Positions 8,812 to 16,830 of a DNA stretch of 64,000 bases are shown piece after piece (position 1 is the stretch's first letter; every line of letters starts with the position of its first letter). Position numbers and translations under genes: made by a program. Under the pieces are notes generated by a model, which searched no databases, was not told where the DNA came from, and saw nothing but the letters and a program-made list of their open reading frames with translations. This DNA comes from CAUZWH01 sp965247665 (GTDB taxonomy: Bacteria > Pseudomonadota > Alphaproteobacteria > SHVV01): positions 1,054,001 to 1,118,000 of the forward strand of contig CBDFHH010000005.1 of NCBI GenBank assembly GCA_965247665.1, given 5' to 3'.

Positions 8812-10092
8812 GTGCCCGATCCGTCAGAACCCTACGAGATCCGGGATCCTGTTCACGGATTCATTCGACTGAATCAGCTCGAATGGGATGTGATCAACCA
8901 ACCGATATTTCAGCGGCTGCGCAGGATTCGCCAACTCGCCTGGACCGACATGGTCTATCCCGGTGCGATGCACACGCGGTTCGAACACTCGCTCGGGGTC
9001 ATGCATGTCGCAGCACGCATGTTCGACGCGCTGCTGCGCCGAAGCCGGGACATCCTTTACAGTAGCGACTACGGATATGACGAGGCCAGCTTGGGGCGCC
9101 AGAGGCGAATCATACGCTTGGCAGCTCTGCTGCATGATCTTGGTCACGGTCCATTCTCACATGCAGCCGAGGAGTTGCTGCCTCTCAAGCCCCGTGAGGC
9201 CAACCGGTACGAGCACGAAGATTACTCAGCCGCCGCGTTGAAACATGGTCTGCGCGATGTGATTGAGAATCACCAGGAGTCGAGAGCAAACGGGATTCAC
9301 ATCAGGGACATTCTCGAAATCTTTGAGGCACCAGCTCGTTCGGCAGGTGTGTTGGTCTGGAAAGACCTTGTCTCCGGACAAATGGACGCCGACCGGATGG
9401 ACTACCTGCTTCGCGATGCATACCACGCGGGAGTGCAGTACGGACGATACGACCTGGACAGGGTGGTCTACACGTTGCGCCTCTGTCCAGACCCTGAGAC
9501 GGAGGGTCATCACATCGGTGTTGAAGAAGACGGCCTCCATGCCGTCGAAGGGCTGCTTATCGCCCGCTTCATGATGTTTACGCAGCTCTATTTCCACAAG
9601 ACGCGGACGATTTACGACTATCACTTGGTCGAGAGTTTGAGAGAGCTACTCAAGAGCAATGACGGGGTGTTTCCATCTCCTAACGAGATCGCTGAATTTC
9701 TTGCATGGGATGACTGGAAGGTGCTCGGCCTGATAACCGAAAGGAAGGGAGGAATACATGGGGAAATCCTTAGCTCCAGAAAGCACTATCGAATGGTGTC
9801 CACAACCGCTGAATTCGCGACTGATGATGAGATAAGCGAGATGGAGAAGCTCGCAGGCGAGCTTGCGCATCATGGCTGTATCGTCCGCGATGCCGAGAAG
9901 TCCTGGTACAAGTCTGGATCGGAGGAGATCAAGGTATGGCACACCTCCGGTGGTGCGAAGCGTTCTGTGCCTCTGCAAACGCTTTCGCCCGTCGTTGCCG
10001 GGCTGATCAAAGTCAACCAGCGCCGACTCTATGTACCGGACGGCAATCGGCTAGCTGCTGAAACGGTTGTTCAACAAAGGATGGGGAAATGA
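8812..10092 (+). CDS. HD-domain phosphohydrolase, dGTPase/SAMHD1-like (YwfO-like)
   Basis: A 426-residue cytosolic metal-dependent phosphohydrolase. It opens with the family signature IRDPVHGFIRL and continues with FQRLRRIRQL, then the HD metal site: H59 in RFEHSLGVMH, H108-D109 in LLHDLGHGPFSH, and the distal aspartate in SGQMDADRMDYLLRD. This is the layout of deoxynucleotide triphosphohydrolases and of SAMHD1. The GTG at 8812 is chosen because GGGAGG lies just upstream and family similarity starts there. Its TGA (10090-10092) sits within the GAGGA Shine-Dalgarno of the next gene, so the two are translationally linked. Base composition drops visibly compared with the flanking oxidase genes. 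Related enzymes act in dNTP control and phage defence; the exact substrate is unknown. Confidence 0.85.
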   Translation: MPDPSEPYEIRDPVHGFIRLNQLEWDVINQPIFQRLRRIRQLAWTDMVYPGAMHTRFEHSLGVMHVAARMFDALLRRSRDILYSSDYGYDEASLGRQRRIIRLAALLHDLGHGPFSHAAEELLPLKPREANRYEHEDYSAAALKHGLRDVIENHQESRANGIHIRDILEIFEAPARSAGVLVWKDLVSGQMDADRMDYLLRDAYHAGVQYGRYDLDRVVYTLRLCPDPETEGHHIGVEEDGLHAVEGLLIARFMMFTQLYFHKTRTIYDYHLVESLRELLKSNDGVFPSPNEIAEFLAWDDWKVLGLITERKGGIHGEILSSRKHYRMVSTTAEFATDDEISEMEKLAGELAHHGCIVRDAEKSWYKSGSEEIKVWHTSGGAKRSVPLQTLSPVVAGLIKVNQRRLYVPDGNRLAAETVVQQRMGK

Positions 10093-10102
10093 GGACAAGC
10101 AC

Positions 10103-10651
10103 ATGACGGGGAAAATCGGAAAGACGGACCAATATGCTCTGGTCGCGTTTCTGATCCATGAGGCAGCGACGGCCGAACAGCGGCTCGGGAAGAAAGCGCT
10201 TCAGAAAAAAGTGCATCTCATTCAAGAATTGGGAAGTGTCGATACTGGATACCGTTTCTCGTTCTATACCTATGGACCGTACTCCGGCAGTCTTGCTGGT
10301 GATTTAGATGTGGTTGCAAAGAGCGGTGGTGCAAAGATCAGTTACAATAGTTCAGACAACTACTACCTGATCGAGCCTGATAAGGACACCAACCGAATGA
10401 TTGGGAATGGGCAGGCGTATGTCGAGGGAAACAGGACAGCTATCAATAAAGTGTTGACGACCTTCGGTGACCGATTGGCGAAAGACTTGGAGCTTTTTTC
10501 TACGATCGCTTATCTGCGCCGACACGCGTCGAAGGTAGAATTTGATGACAACAAGAAACTTGCAAAACATGTCAAGGACCTGAAACCCAAATATTCTGAT
10601 AAGGAAATCGAAAGGGCGATCGCTGAAGTGAAGGATTTTTTGTCCAAGTAG
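10103..10651 (+). CDS. YwgA-like protein (SocA/Panacea-type fold), partner of the HD hydrolase
   Basis: A 182-residue protein. The N-terminal half, with ALVAFLIHEA, KKALQKKVHLIQELG and YRFSFYTYGPYSGSL, matches the pattern of YwgA and the SocA/Panacea-type antitoxin domain (K-LQK-hydrophobic, then a YGPYS motif). The C-terminal half is helical and lysine-rich (DNKKLAKHVKDLKPKYSDKE). The start at 10103 has GAGGA eight bases upstream. Base composition is distinctly AT-richer than nearly all other genes here. In Bacillus subtilis, as I recall, ywgA lies next to the HD-domain gene ywfO, the same pairing as here. It may regulate or neutralise the hydrolase; this is inference. Confidence 0.7.
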   Translation: MTGKIGKTDQYALVAFLIHEAATAEQRLGKKALQKKVHLIQELGSVDTGYRFSFYTYGPYSGSLAGDLDVVAKSGGAKISYNSSDNYYLIEPDKDTNRMIGNGQAYVEGNRTAINKVLTTFGDRLAKDLELFSTIAYLRRHASKVEFDDNKKLAKHVKDLKPKYSDKEIERAIAEVKDFLSK

Positions 10652-10947
10652 ATGGATGGCAAGCTTCCCGATTGAAGAGTCCTGTCACGGCAAGGAATCC
10701 AATCCCGCAGTAATCAACACCGATCGAAGCAAGAACAAGCGAGGCTATGCTCTCCTGGTGGCGTTGGCCCATGTCGTCGATAATTGGTCAGGTTGGTAAG
10801 GGCGGGTTGCCTGTTGCCAATCGGTATGGCTTGACCGTGAGGCTCGGATTTGGTCATCGGCGCAGGATCGAATTTGATCCGGACGTGCTCGGCTCTGCGA
10901 AGTTAATCGCCAAATTTTCACTGCCACAAATGGCGAAGGTTCGAATC
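10652..10947. other. intergenic tail of the accessory module, no supported gene
   Basis: About 300 bases of moderate GC after the YwgA-like gene. No supported reading frame. The last part contains a loose inverted repeat (CGCCAAATTTT...AAATGGCG) immediately before the tRNA-derived sequence, which might be a recombinase arm or core-flanking site. Confidence 0.35.
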
Positions 10948-10972
10948 CCACCCCCTCCGCCATTCACATCGT
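10948..10972 (+). repeat. tRNA-Ser 3'-end fragment, candidate attachment site (att scar)
   Basis: The sequence from 10948 to 10972 reads as the end of a tRNA-Ser gene: a T-loop GGTTCGAATCC, the T-stem 3' strand CCCAC, the acceptor strand CCCCTCC, discriminator G and CCA. The preceding bases do not complete the T-stem (GAAGG instead of a partner for CCCAC), and no D- or anticodon arm precedes it. It is therefore a 3' fragment, not a tRNA gene. Integrases that use tRNA genes leave exactly this kind of duplicated 3' end at the far side of an island. By orientation, the island and intact tRNA would lie to the left. Confidence 0.6.
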
Positions 10973-11155
10973 TAGGGACGTTCTCCGTTCGACGGGCTTA
11001 AACGCCGGAACGGCGCGGACTTTGGGCATTTCGGCCAATTTATCCGAACCTTCGACCGGCCGATGGTGCCAGGTTTCTCCCATATTCTTTCTCCGTTGGC
11101 CCATATTCTCCAACATAATCGTTTTGGTACGGTTAACCGTACCATGAAATATCAA
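10964..11155 (-). CDS. possible small protein whose first codons overlap a 20-bp palindrome
   Basis: A 63-codon minus-strand frame begins MIFHGTVNRTKTIMLENMGQ and ends inside the tRNA-fragment region. A second in-frame ATG gives a 50-residue version starting MLENMGQRRK. No family was recognised. The base composition upstream is AT-rich, like a promoter, and the palindrome at 11125-11144 covers the first codons, which would suit an autoregulated antitoxin or regulator. The weak length and lack of homology leave this doubtful. Confidence 0.2.
   Translation of the reverse strand: MIFHGTVNRTKTIMLENMGQRRKNMGETWHHRPVEGSDKLAEMPKVRAVPAFKPVERRTSLTM
11125..11144. promoter_or_regulatory. perfect 20-bp palindrome, candidate operator
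   Basis: TGGTACGGTTAACCGTACCA is a perfect inverted repeat in an otherwise AT-rich spacer between the att-like tRNA fragment and the recombinase relic. It has the size and symmetry of a dimeric repressor or antitoxin operator. There is no T-run, so it is not a standard terminator. Confidence 0.45.
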
Positions 11156-11269
11156 TGACTTAGCAGGCGTTCACCGGCCGAGGGTTCGAGACCCGCTCTC
11201 TCGGGCGAGCGTAAATCATGTCGAACACCCCGCTTCGGAGGAGCGACGATTCAAAAGAAGTTCCGCCTC

Positions 11270-11548
11270 CTACCGACCCCACGTCGCGCGATGCGCCTCC
11301 CAAGCGAGCAGCACGTTGCGCAGGAGGTCGGCGAGCGTGAGCCCTTAGGGCTGCCTCCCGTCCAGGATCGCCGCCTCGATGTCCGGGGCGAGACAGGTGA
11401 ACGGCAGCAGCCGGCAGACGTAAGCATTGGCGACGTTCCCATGGGCCGCGAGATCGGCGATCGGCTTCGCCTTACCGCTCTCGATCCGCCGCCGCCACCG
11501 GTGGACCTTCGCCAGCGCCCACAGGATGGTCTCGTCATGCTCGGGCTT
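11270..11548 (-). pseudogene. relic 1 of a large serine recombinase C-terminus
   Basis: The minus strand encodes a tail typical of large serine recombinases of alphaproteobacteria: ALAKVHRWRRRIESGKAK, IADLAAHGNVANAYVCRLLP, CLAPDIEAAILDGRQP, then GLTLADLLRNVLLAWEAHR. A TAA interrupts the frame between the DGRQP and GLTLADLL blocks, where a lysine codon would be expected. No catalytic N-terminal resolvase domain is present. The same tail recurs at 15010, 46662 and 49690. It marks an old integration event. Confidence 0.65.
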
Positions 11549-11909
11549 GGCCGCCCGCGCGACCCGCGAACGGAACCATCTCGAACCGTTGATTGGGTTG
11601 TGCCGCATGACCGTTCGACTGCCAATCACATCGCGTCGGAGCGCACCGCTGGGCCAGATCGACTTGCCTGATATCGCGGCGATAGGCGGTACGGCAATAC
11701 GGACGCGTCTCGAGACGGTCCCGGAAGAGGTGTCATCGCGGCAGCGAGCCACGCGCTATACTCCTGCGCCGCAAGACAAGCCATTCCAGCCTTGACGGCG
11801 CTCCTATGTGGATTCGTGTCCGGAGGTTCGCCGCCGTGCTGGACCTGCGGGACCAACCGTTCGAACACAGCCCACCGTGCAGCATCGATAATTGAACAGA
11901 GCTCTCGTG

Positions 11910-11938
11910 TTGACAGAGTTATCTGATCTGGTTACTCT
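11910..11938 (+). promoter_or_regulatory. sigma70-type promoter for the membrane protein/regulator pair
   Basis: TTGACA at 11910-11915 and TACTCT at 11933-11938 are separated by 17 bases, a good housekeeping promoter shape, about 35 bases before the ATG at 11974. The bases from AGAGTTA to TTACTCT across the spacer and -10 form an imperfect inverted repeat that could be the operator of the winged-helix protein encoded two genes down. Confidence 0.5.
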
Positions 11939-11973
11939 ATTCGCTCAAAGCGGCCTTACATAGGGAACACGCC

Positions 11974-12537
11974 ATGAACGTGACCAAGGACGATGCCGAA
12001 ACGGCTCTGCAGGATGTCGGTGCCGCGAGACGGCACAGCCTGACACTCTTCCGATACGGGCATGCAAGCCCCTATCTCCTGCTTTGGGGAGTGCTTTGGA
12101 TCGTTGCCGGTATCATCGGGACGCTATCGCCCGACAACATTGGCATCGGGTGGCTCGTCGTCGACGCAATCGGGATCGTTGGCACCGGATATCTCGTCAT
12201 CCGCAGCGCGCGAAGCTGCGCCGGAGAGGGTGCACGCGGCGAAGGATTGCGTTTCGCGGCAACGGCCGCCGTGATTGGCGCATTCACGGCGATGGTTTTC
12301 CTGATCTTTGCGCCGGTGTCCGGTGCCGAGATTCAGACATTCATCACCATGCTGATCGCGGCCATCTACATGATCACCGGGATATGGATGGGTCATAAAT
12401 TCACCGCCCTCGGCGCGATCTTGGCGGCCCTTGCCCTCGGCGCCTTTCATCTGGCACCGGCCCACCTCCCGTTGATCGTTTCGATCCTCGGCGGCAGCGC
12501 TCTCATTCTCGGCGGCCTGTGGATGAGGAGAACGTGA
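11974..12537 (+). CDS. multi-pass membrane protein co-transcribed with a winged-helix regulator
   Basis: A 187-residue protein with about six hydrophobic helices (LLLWGVLWIVAGIIG, then helices near residues 58-75, 92-112, 122-135, 145-160 and 165-182) and short charged loops. No enzymatic motif was seen. Small membrane proteins of this kind are often paired with a short HTH_34-type winged-helix regulator, as here: the regulator GTG follows the TGA directly at 12538, and GAGGAG within the end of this gene serves as its ribosome binding site. A TTGACA promoter lies about 35 bases upstream. Function unknown. Confidence 0.7.
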   Translation: MNVTKDDAETALQDVGAARRHSLTLFRYGHASPYLLLWGVLWIVAGIIGTLSPDNIGIGWLVVDAIGIVGTGYLVIRSARSCAGEGARGEGLRFAATAAVIGAFTAMVFLIFAPVSGAEIQTFITMLIAAIYMITGIWMGHKFTALGAILAALALGAFHLAPAHLPLIVSILGGSALILGGLWMRRT

Positions 12538-12840
12538 GTGGATGCGCTCGACGAGATCATTCACCAGTCGACGCGCCTCAAGATCATGGCCGCATTGAAC
12601 GCGTTACCGCGCCCGGAAATGCTCGAATTCGTGCGGCTCAGAGCCGTTAGCGGCGCGACGGACGGCAATCTGGGCGCTCATCTGACGACACTCGAGAGGG
12701 CAGGCTATGTGAAGATCGTCAAGGATTTCGTGGGTAGAAAACCCCGCACCCGCGTCGGCATGACCGAAACGGGAAGGCGGGCCTTCGACAACCATGTCGC
12801 CTACCTGCGCGAGATCCTGGAAGGCGGCGGCGATTCTTGA
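12538..12840 (+). CDS. winged-helix transcriptional regulator (HTH_34-like)
   Basis: A 100-residue DNA-binding protein. It begins DALDEIIHQSTRLKIMAAL, the standard N-terminal helix of the PF13601-type winged-helix family. It continues with an HTH in ATDGNLGAHLTTLERAGYV and a wing around VKDFVGRKPRTRVGMTETGRRAFDNHV, ending in a dimerisation helix. It lacks any ligand domain. The GTG start at 12538 abuts the stop of the membrane-protein gene, indicating coupling. It probably controls its own two-gene operon through the inverted repeat in the promoter. Confidence 0.85.
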   Translation: MDALDEIIHQSTRLKIMAALNALPRPEMLEFVRLRAVSGATDGNLGAHLTTLERAGYVKIVKDFVGRKPRTRVGMTETGRRAFDNHVAYLREILEGGGDS

Positions 12841-12853
12841 AGCCGGGTCGGGG

Positions 12854-13567
12854 ATGAGAAACATGATCGCCTACCGCCTTGGGATTGGACAAGCGTTGGG
12901 CATCATCGGGCTGGCGACGGCGCTCTTGCTTGCAGTTGCCGCTGCGGCGCAGCAGACCGAGAGATTCGACGAGCGGGTTCGAGATCTCTTTTTCGCCGGT
13001 TTCGAAGGTAATCTCGATGCTCTGCAAGAAGGGATGGCGATTGCCGCCGACACGCTGGAAGCCGAACCGGATCACCCGGGAGCCTTGGCCTGGCAAGCGG
13101 CGGGCTGGCAATTCCAAGCGGGTATGGCTTTCCAGCGAGGCGATACCGGTAAAGGCATGACGCTGTTCGGCAAGAGCATCACCCAATTCGAACGCGCGGT
13201 ATCGCTGGCTCCCGACGATTTCGCTGTTCTCATCCCGAGAGCCGCCAACTACGCGGCTGCCGCAAAGTTCGTGTCACACGCGCCGACACGCAACATGATG
13301 CTGGAAACTGCGATCGGCGACTACAAGAAGACCCTCGCATTGCAGGAGCACTATTTCGAGGATCTTTCGATCCATAGCCGTGGTGAGCTGCTCGGCGGAA
13401 TCGCGGATGTCTTATGGCAGCGGGGGAGACGCGACGAAGCTCGGCCGTATCTGCAGCGCATGGTCGCCGAGCTGTCCGGGTCGCCGTACGCGATGGTGGC
13501 GCAGCGGCAGCTCGAGCAACCGGAAACAACGGTTCAACTGACCTGTCTCGGTTGCCACAAATACTAG
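12854..13567 (+). CDS. exported TPR-like protein ending in a CxxCH motif
   Basis: A roughly 237-residue protein with an N-terminal hydrophobic signal segment (LGIIGLATALLLAVAAAAQQ) and helical TPR-like repeats, for example ALAWQAAGWQFQAGMAF, MTLFGKSITQFERAVSLAPDD and ADVLWQRGRRDEARPYLQRM. Its last residues are LTCLGCHKY. CLGCH is a complete c-type heme attachment motif placed two residues from the C-terminus, which is unusual. If exported by Sec, it could be a heme-carrying or heme-handling scaffold, or CLGCH may be a metal site. An ATG at 12863 is an alternative start. It may belong to the operon of the preceding regulator (13-base gap). Confidence 0.65.
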   Translation: MRNMIAYRLGIGQALGIIGLATALLLAVAAAAQQTERFDERVRDLFFAGFEGNLDALQEGMAIAADTLEAEPDHPGALAWQAAGWQFQAGMAFQRGDTGKGMTLFGKSITQFERAVSLAPDDFAVLIPRAANYAAAAKFVSHAPTRNMMLETAIGDYKKTLALQEHYFEDLSIHSRGELLGGIADVLWQRGRRDEARPYLQRMVAELSGSPYAMVAQRQLEQPETTVQLTCLGCHKY

Positions 13568-13681
13568 GCCGAGACGTGATCACCTGACGCGGTGGGATTC
13601 CGCAAGCTGTCAGCAACAGTGCGCAGCCCTTACGCGACGGTGAGAACATCGTTTCCACAATCCATGAAAGGTGGCCGATGA

Positions 13682-14821
13682 ATGGTGGCCCAAACGAAAA
13701 CGCCCATGCGGCGCATCCCAGGCTACAGAGCCATTACCGTTGCCATTCTCGCGGCATGCATGGCCTGCACGACCACGCCTCGCTCAAGCGCGACCAATAA
13801 GTCTGCCGTGTCGGCACCGGTGGTGCCGCTGATGAGCATCCACCAGTACTGGGATCACCATTGGTTCGTATGGCTTCCTCGTCACCCGACATACGAGGCT
13901 GTCGAGATTATGTCCATCGATGCCCCGTCTAATCCCTATAAGGCGGTTTGGGTCTTCCTCACCGAACGGGAAGGGAGCAAACGCGCACTCCACTTCTTCG
14001 ACGACCGCAGAATCGTCGAGGGTTTCGAGGGCAGCCACTTTCGAGACATCGCCTATCGACGCACGGGCAAGGCCGGCCTGGGCCAGAGTGTCCAGGTGGC
14101 GCTGTCCGGCCTCGATGAGACGACCATCGAGATCGCCATCGATGTCGACAATCGTCCGCTCACTCGGATGGGTGCCGGCTTGACCGATCAATCCGGTCAC
14201 TCTGCCGACGAGCACCTGCTGCTGTTTTATCGCGACCGCAATATCTTCGCGAGCACAAACACGGTGCTGATCGATGGTCAGGATTTCTCGTTTCGCGCCG
14301 GCGACGATCCGGCCGGAAAACACCCCTTTGCCGCGGCGTACAGTTCCGGAATTCAGCTCGCCTTGATCCCGTTTGGACACTGGTCGTTTTCCGCCGATGG
14401 CGCAAGGTTCGACGAAGAGTCGTCCGATCTTTCATTCGCCGTCGCGGCCAGGGATCAAGAGACGAGCCTCGTGGCCGATCTACCCGGTTACCGCAACCGC
14501 GTGACCATCGTGCTGGACTCGAACGGCGCCTTGAGACGCTACGCGCACGACGCCGCGTCGCATCGTCTGGTCATGACGTTGGATCAGGCCCTTCCGCTCG
14601 ACCGCTACGCGCCGCGTGCCGTCGGCGCCTTTTCCATCCATATGGATCCCGACGACCCCGTCGCCCACGGCCAGGTGGTTTCGGAGCCTACAGCGGCCGG
14701 TCGGCGATTGTCCTGGAGGTTTGTCTCACCCAGCTGGGCGGTCGACTATCCCTTCGAGTCGATCATCGATACCGGGAGCGGCAGAGTCGCCTTAACGACA
14801 CGGTCCCTGCGAGCGCAGTAG
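13682..14821 (+). CDS. putative lipoprotein, unknown function
   Basis: A 379-residue protein with a lipoprotein signal (AITVAILAACMAC, cysteine in an LAAC lipobox) followed by a threonine/serine-rich linker. The mature part is beta-rich with many aromatic and charged residues (IHQYWDHHWFVWLPRHPTYEAVEI, FDDRRIVEGFEGSHFRDIAY). It looks like an all-beta periplasmic domain; no enzyme motif was identified. The ATG at 13682 has AAAGGTGG upstream. A shorter start at 13709 is possible. It is followed by a recombinase relic on the other strand. Confidence 0.6.
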   Translation: MVAQTKTPMRRIPGYRAITVAILAACMACTTTPRSSATNKSAVSAPVVPLMSIHQYWDHHWFVWLPRHPTYEAVEIMSIDAPSNPYKAVWVFLTEREGSKRALHFFDDRRIVEGFEGSHFRDIAYRRTGKAGLGQSVQVALSGLDETTIEIAIDVDNRPLTRMGAGLTDQSGHSADEHLLLFYRDRNIFASTNTVLIDGQDFSFRAGDDPAGKHPFAAAYSSGIQLALIPFGHWSFSADGARFDEESSDLSFAVAARDQETSLVADLPGYRNRVTIVLDSNGALRRYAHDAASHRLVMTLDQALPLDRYAPRAVGAFSIHMDPDDPVAHGQVVSEPTAAGRRLSWRFVSPSWAVDYPFESIIDTGSGRVALTTRSLRAQ

Positions 14822-15009
14822 TGGCTTATGCGCTTGTCAAAACCGTTGCCGTCGGCGGCTGTTGGCTTGAAGATTTTGTGGTCGGGCGGCCATCTCAACG
14901 GTGTGGCCGGAAACACGATTGACTGAGCCTCCCGCAGTGCTTGACGGCGCCCCGCGCTCGCGTCTTGGCCAATTCGGACGGGCGATTCGGGACACAGCGG
15001 GGAGAGGCG

Positions 15010-15270
15010 AAAGGATCGACGACCGACCCCACGGCGCGCGCTGCACCCCCTGCGAGCGGCACGTCGCGTAGCAGGTCGGCGAGCTTGAGCCCTCTGGGCT
15101 GCCGCCCGTCGAGGATTGCGGCGACGCTGTCGGGGGCGAGGCAGGTCGGCGGCAACAGACGGCCGGCATAGGCGTCCGTTACGCCCTCTCGGGCGGCGAG
15201 GTCGGTGATGGACTTGGCCCCGCCGCTCTCGATCCGCCGCCGCCACCGGTGGACTTTCGCTAACGCCCGA
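15010..15270 (-). pseudogene. relic 2 of a large serine recombinase C-terminus
   Basis: A minus-strand segment encodes RALAKVHRWRRRIESGGAK, ITDLAAREGVTDAYAGRLLP, CLAPDSVAAILDGRQP and GLKLADLLRDVPLAGG. It is the same recombinase tail as at 11270 and shares most residues with it, but has different substitutions. No catalytic domain flanks it. It decays into unrelated sequence at both ends. Confidence 0.65.
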
Positions 15271-15517
15271 CCATCGTCTCGTCCCGCTGCGTCCTGTCGG
15301 TAACCGGTTCTGCGCTCTCGGCCGCGATGACGTAGTTGCGGCCCTAGACTAGCGGCGCAAGACGCCAGCCTCGCCAAGCCGCGATCGATCATTGCCGGTC
15401 CCGCCGTCCCGACCGACCCGGCCTCGAGGGCTGAGCCTTCGTCGGCCGCGGGCCGGCAATGCGCAAACGCCGATGCGTGCTTTTCGCCACATGTATTTGG
15501 TATTCAAAACGGTTTGG

Positions 15518-15559
15518 AAAGCACAGGGTTTAAAGCAAAGGGTTTAAAGCAAAGAGATT
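15518..15559 (+). repeat. three tandem 14-base repeats upstream of aapJ
   Basis: AAAGCACAGGGTTT, AAAGCAAAGGGTTT and AAAGCAAAGAGATT follow one another without gaps, ending about 145 bases before the aapJ start. They could be a regulator binding array for the amino-acid transporter operon or a small slipped-strand repeat. The flanking 15271-15702 spacer has no gene. Confidence 0.6.
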
Positions 15560-15702
15560 AATGAATCCGTTACTTGTTTTCCGTCGCTTCGTTACATAGA
15601 TTAGCGCGCCGGGCAGACGAGCGGCTTGCGCCAGTCCCAGTACCCTGCAGGCTACGCGCGGTCGCCACCCGTACTATCCAAATCTGAAACTGGAGGGCAG
15701 CA

Positions 15703-16731
15703 ATGGGCTTTAGGAAGGTTGCCGCGGCCATCGCGGCGGTCGGTGCACTGACGGTCGCAGGCGCGATGCCGGGCCATGCGGCGACGCTCGACGACGTAAA
15801 AGCCGCCGGTATGCTTAAATGCGGCATCAACACGGGTCTGCCGGGCTTCGCCTTCACCAATGACGAAGGCAACTGGACCGGCTTCGACGTCGCCTATTGC
15901 CGGGCGCTGGCGGCGGCCGTACTGAGCGACGCGGACAAGGTTTCCTACGTCAATCTGACCGGCAAGAACCGGTTCCCGGCGCTGGCTTCGGGCGAGGTCG
16001 ACGTGCTGTCGCGCAACACGACCTGGACGCTGTCGCGCGATGTCGACCTCGGCTTCACCTTCATTGGCGTCAGCTACTATGACGGCCAGGGCTTCATCGG
16101 CCGCACGGCGCTGGGCATAATGAGCGCCACCGAGCTCGACGGCGCCTCGATCTGCATCCAGACCGGCACCACCACCGAGCTCAACCTTGCGGACTTCTTC
16201 CGCGTCAACAACATCTCCTACGAGCCGGTGCCGATCGAAACCAACGCCGAAGCGCGCGCCGCCTACGAGGCGGAGCGCTGCGACGTCTATACGACGGACG
16301 CCTCGGGCCTCGCCGCGACCAAGACGACCTTCGATGACGCCGATGCGCATATGGTGTTCCCGGAGATCATCTCGAAGGAGCCGCTGGGGCCGCTGGTGCG
16401 CCAGGGCGACGACCAGTGGGCCGATATCGCGCGCTGGGTGCTGAACGCGCTGATCTCCGCCGAGGAACTTGGCGTGACCCAGGCCAATGTCGCGGATATG
16501 GCCATGGGAACCGACAATCCCGAGGTCAACCGCATGCTCGGCGCCGAAGGCTCGATCGGGGAGATGCTCGGCCTCGACGCGCAATGGGCCGCTCGCGCCA
16601 TCGCGGCGGAGGGCAACTACGCAGAGATCTTCGACAGATATGTCGGTCCCGACACCGCGCTCGGTCTGGCGCGGGGTCTCAACGCTCTCTACAAGGACGG
16701 CGGCATCCTCTATTCGCCCCCGATCCGCTAG
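15703..16731 (+). CDS. aapJ: general L-amino acid ABC transporter, periplasmic binding protein
   Basis: A 342-residue substrate-binding protein of the family 3 (polar amino acid) type. It has a signal peptide ending at GHAA, then the LDDVKAAGMLKCGINTGLPGFAF opening and the WTGFDVAYCRALAAAVL, FPALASGEVDVLSRN and FTFIGVSYYDGQGF blocks that are very close to AapJ. It captures a broad range of L-amino acids and hands them to AapQ/AapM. GGAGGG lies six bases before the ATG. It is first in a complete aapJQMP operon. A 99-base gap separates it from aapQ, as is common when the binding protein is made in excess. Confidence 0.95.
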   Translation: MGFRKVAAAIAAVGALTVAGAMPGHAATLDDVKAAGMLKCGINTGLPGFAFTNDEGNWTGFDVAYCRALAAAVLSDADKVSYVNLTGKNRFPALASGEVDVLSRNTTWTLSRDVDLGFTFIGVSYYDGQGFIGRTALGIMSATELDGASICIQTGTTTELNLADFFRVNNISYEPVPIETNAEARAAYEAERCDVYTTDASGLAATKTTFDDADAHMVFPEIISKEPLGPLVRQGDDQWADIARWVLNALISAEELGVTQANVADMAMGTDNPEVNRMLGAEGSIGEMLGLDAQWAARAIAAEGNYAEIFDRYVGPDTALGLARGLNALYKDGGILYSPPIR

Positions 16732-16830
16732 GCGTTCACGACACGGTCACCCCGCTCGGCGCTCGCCGGGCGGGGTGGTGCCGTGACCGGCTTCCCGGCA
16801 AAGCCGCGCAACATGTAGAGCCGCGGGACG

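Noticed and set aside
11168..11215. Possible tRNA T-arm (GAGGGTTCGAGACCCGC)
   Set aside because: The rest of a tRNA cloverleaf and a CCA or suitable acceptor stem could not be built around it.
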